From assembly GCA_028277485.1 (NCBI GenBank), contig JANQGE010000045.1:1-64000 (forward strand): 64,000 nucleotides of DNA, read 5' to 3'. The notes beneath the pieces are model-generated. The model was not told where the DNA came from. It saw nothing but the letters and a program-made list of their open reading frames with translations, and ran no database searches. The stretch's first letter is position 1; each line of letters opens with the position of its first letter. Both the position numbers and the translations under genes were made by a program. The stretch comes from Chlorobium sp. (GTDB lineage Bacteria; Bacteroidota; Chlorobiia; Chlorobiales; Chlorobiaceae). Of this stretch, positions 62,032 to 64,000 are shown piece after piece.

Positions 62032-64000
62032 AAGCCGGAGCACAGGCATTATCTGCTGTGATCACTGTTTGCTGGAGATGAAGCCGGAATCAGCCGTCAC
62101 GGCTGATTTCAACGGAAAAACAAGGTATTTCTGTTGTCATGGCTGTCTCGGCGTTTATGAGCTGATCCACAAGGAGTCTCTCGGTGCTTTTTACCGAAGC
62201 CGGCCCGGTTGGAGCCCAGGCCCGCCTGAAAAGACGAGAGTTGATCCCGGAGCGTTCAGGGACTCCGTCAGTAAATTCGGCAAAATTCTGTCAGCGGAGA
62301 TGGTGCTTTCAGGGATTCGATGCGCTTCATGCGTCTGGCTCGTTGAAAAGTTCCTGTTAGGAATGGAGGGCGTTCTGTCAGCCAGAGTAAACTATGCGAC
62401 GCACCGGCTTACTGTTCAGTGGGATGAGGAAAAGACGCCGTTACGGAATATTCTTGAAGGCATCCGTTCGATAGGGTATGTGCCTCATCCGTACCACCAG
62501 ACAGCATTCAATGAAGCCCTCCAGCGTGAAAAAGATGACCTTCTGCTGAGATTTGGCACGGCAGCTTTTTTTTCCATGCAGCTCATGCTGTTTATCATCG
62601 CCCTTTATGCAGGTTTTTTTCAGGGTATTGAAGATCAGTACAAACAAACGTTTCAGTTTATTTCCTGGGCGCTTGCAACACCGGTTCTTTTTTATTCGGG
62701 GTATCCTTTCCTGAAAAATGCGGTTCGGTCTGTGCTGAAATTTGCGCTGAATATGGACGTGCTTATCGCTCTGGGCTCATTTTCCGCCTATGTATACAGC
62801 ATCGTCATGATTTTCCATGGGGGAGAGGTTTATTTCGACACTTCGGCAATGATCGTCACGTTTATTCTTCTCGGTCGTTTTCTGGAAACAGGTTCCAGGG
62901 TGAAGGCTGGCAACACGCTGACGGCGCTCATTGAAATGCAGCCGAAAGAAGCGCGATTGACAACCTCTTCGGGGGGAAGCAGGGTTGTTTCACTTGATGA
63001 GATTCGTCCGGGCGACACGATCGAAGTGCTGCCGGGAGAAAAAATTCCGCTTGACGGAACAACCCTTGAAGGTGAAGCTGAAGTCAACGAAGCAATGCTG
63101 ACAGGTGAATCAAAACCCTCTTTCAAATCAGTTGGCCGGGAAGTTTTCGCTGGTACTATTTCCATCAACGGCAGGATTATCGTTCGGGTTTCGACTGCGG
63201 AAAAGGATACCATGCTCTCGAAAATCATACAAACCGTCGAAGCCGCGCAGGCAAGGAAAGCGCCAATACAGGCCGTTGCTGACAGAGTCGCGGGTTACTT
63301 TGTACCGGTTGTCATCTTTTTTGCGGCGACAACCTTCCTGTACTGGAAATTCGGTGTGGTGGAAACAGCCACCGCTCTCATGAACGCGGTGTCCGTTCTT
63401 GTAGTGGCCTGTCCATGTGCTCTTGGTCTGGCGACACCTCTTGCTATTCTGCTTGGAACAGGCTCGGCGGCAAAAGAGGGAATACTTGTCAAGGGCGGGG
63501 ATATTTTCGAGACCGTCTCAAAGACCAGCAGCGTTGTTCTCGATAAAACCGGCACGATAACAAGGGGAGAACCTTCGGTAACCGATATTGTCAGTATGGG
63601 ATCAAGGGAAGAGCTTTTGCAATATGCGGCATCCCTTGAAAGGTTTTCCGAACACCCCGCCGGAAAGGCCATTGTTGAGGCGTACAGCGGTTTGTTTCTT
63701 GAAGTGGGCGGTTTCAAGGTTATTCCCGGCAAAGGGGTTGCAGGAACCATTGAAGGCAAAACCTGTATTGCCGGGAGCAGGCCCTTCATGCTGGAAAACA
63801 ACGTTCCACTCTCTCAGGATGCGGATGAAGCCTTTGAAAGATTCGCCCGAAGCGGAAAAACTGTTGTTTTCCTGGCGATTGAAAGGGAACTGATCGGGAT
63901 GATAAGCCTGATTGACGATGTCCGTGATGATGCAGCCGGGCTGGTCAGCGTTCTGAAAAAAAACGGCATTCAGACCAGAATGCTTACAGGTGATGCCCGG
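62018..64000 (+). CDS. ccoI: Copper-transporting P-type ATPase CcoI (partial, runs off the window)
   Basis: CopA2-type P1B ATPase that supplies copper for cbb3 assembly. The 661 codons present start MSENESRS and contain a Cys-rich N-terminal domain (CCDHC...FCCHGC), a heavy-metal domain with GIRCASC, TGES (MLTGES), the CPC channel motif in ACPCALGLATP, the phosphorylation site DKTGTITRG and the TGDAR hinge at the very end. The 3' part lies beyond 64000. The ATG at 62018 lies inside the lipoprotein gene and is chosen because the frame is continuous from there. Confidence 0.95.
   Translation, partial: MSENESRSTGIICCDHCLLEMKPESAVTADFNGKTRYFCCHGCLGVYELIHKESLGAFYRSRPGWSPGPPEKTRVDPGAFRDSVSKFGKILSAEMVLSGIRCASCVWLVEKFLLGMEGVLSARVNYATHRLTVQWDEEKTPLRNILEGIRSIGYVPHPYHQTAFNEALQREKDDLLLRFGTAAFFSMQLMLFIIALYAGFFQGIEDQYKQTFQFISWALATPVLFYSGYPFLKNAVRSVLKFALNMDVLIALGSFSAYVYSIVMIFHGGEVYFDTSAMIVTFILLGRFLETGSRVKAGNTLTALIEMQPKEARLTTSSGGSRVVSLDEIRPGDTIEVLPGEKIPLDGTTLEGEAEVNEAMLTGESKPSFKSVGREVFAGTISINGRIIVRVSTAEKDTMLSKIIQTVEAAQARKAPIQAVADRVAGYFVPVVIFFAATTFLYWKFGVVETATALMNAVSVLVVACPCALGLATPLAILLGTGSAAKEGILVKGGDIFETVSKTSSVVLDKTGTITRGEPSVTDIVSMGSREELLQYAASLERFSEHPAGKAIVEAYSGLFLEVGGFKVIPGKGVAGTIEGKTCIAGSRPFMLENNVPLSQDADEAFERFARSGKTVVFLAIERELIGMISLIDDVRDDAAGLVSVLKKNGIQTRMLTGDAR

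Overview
The window looks like a chromosome segment of a green sulfur bacterium (Chlorobiaceae), probably of the Prosthecochloris/Chlorobium group. The basis is an 11-gene complex I operon (nuoABCDHIJKLMN) with no nuoEFG, a HupSLCD uptake hydrogenase, the zapA - 6S-like RNA - rny order, and protein sequences of Chlorobi character. No photosynthesis marker lies in the window, so the assignment is inference. A cbb3 oxidase cluster is present, which many green sulfur bacteria lack.

Layout. 1-6.9 kb: tRNA-His and tRNA-Glu, pheT, a coiled-coil gene, zapA, a 6S-like RNA, rny, then hisB and a DUF2905 gene on the minus strand, secG and tRNA-Lys. 7-9.5 kb: a small accessory patch with an AlbA_2-type regulator and a VapBC toxin-antitoxin pair. 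9.7-17.7 kb: an LptF/G permease, thioesterase, RqcH/NFACT, dCMP deaminase, ribD, an outer-membrane porin, DoxX and tpx. 17.7-27.0 kb: an unusual cluster built around a 1210-residue tubulin/FtsZ-superfamily GTPase with a C-terminal GYF_2 domain. Its neighbours are a vWA-like membrane protein, a small multi-TM protein, a large cysteine-knuckle protein, a glycine-zipper lipoprotein and a zinc-ribbon/TM/repeat protein. This is the best candidate for a poorly described system. 27.1-36.7 kb: ribE, rarA, a TolC-like protein, a broken ParE, a Panacea toxin-antitoxin pair, a methyltransferase, a HIT protein, two tRNA-Leu genes, a PAP2-like protein, a ferrochelatase-like protein and a TPR protein. 36.9-47.9 kb: complex I. 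47.9-48.7 kb: a decayed island with mntA, a frameshifted hepT and a second, diverged tail of nuoN. 48.7-56.8 kb: a conserved uncharacterised protein, hupSLCD, folE, a PTPS/QueD-family gene, a thioredoxin and an SRPBCC protein. 57.1-64.0 kb: ccoNOQP-ccoGH, a lipoprotein gene and the start of ccoI, which runs off the window.

Energy metabolism links the second half. HupSLC can feed electrons from H2 to quinone. The NuoEFG-less complex I probably uses ferredoxin. The cbb3 oxidase can consume O2, and with Tpx and DoxX-type proteins it suggests a phototroph that meets oxygen.

A dispersed repeat runs through the whole window: GGGCACCTC-type terminal inverted repeats, about 141 bp (long form) or 112 bp (short form). 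There are six more or less complete copies, counting the edge-truncated one, plus several decayed copies and single ends. It looks like a non-autonomous mobile element (MITE). One copy abuts the ccoP stop and may supply the ribosome-binding site of ccoG.
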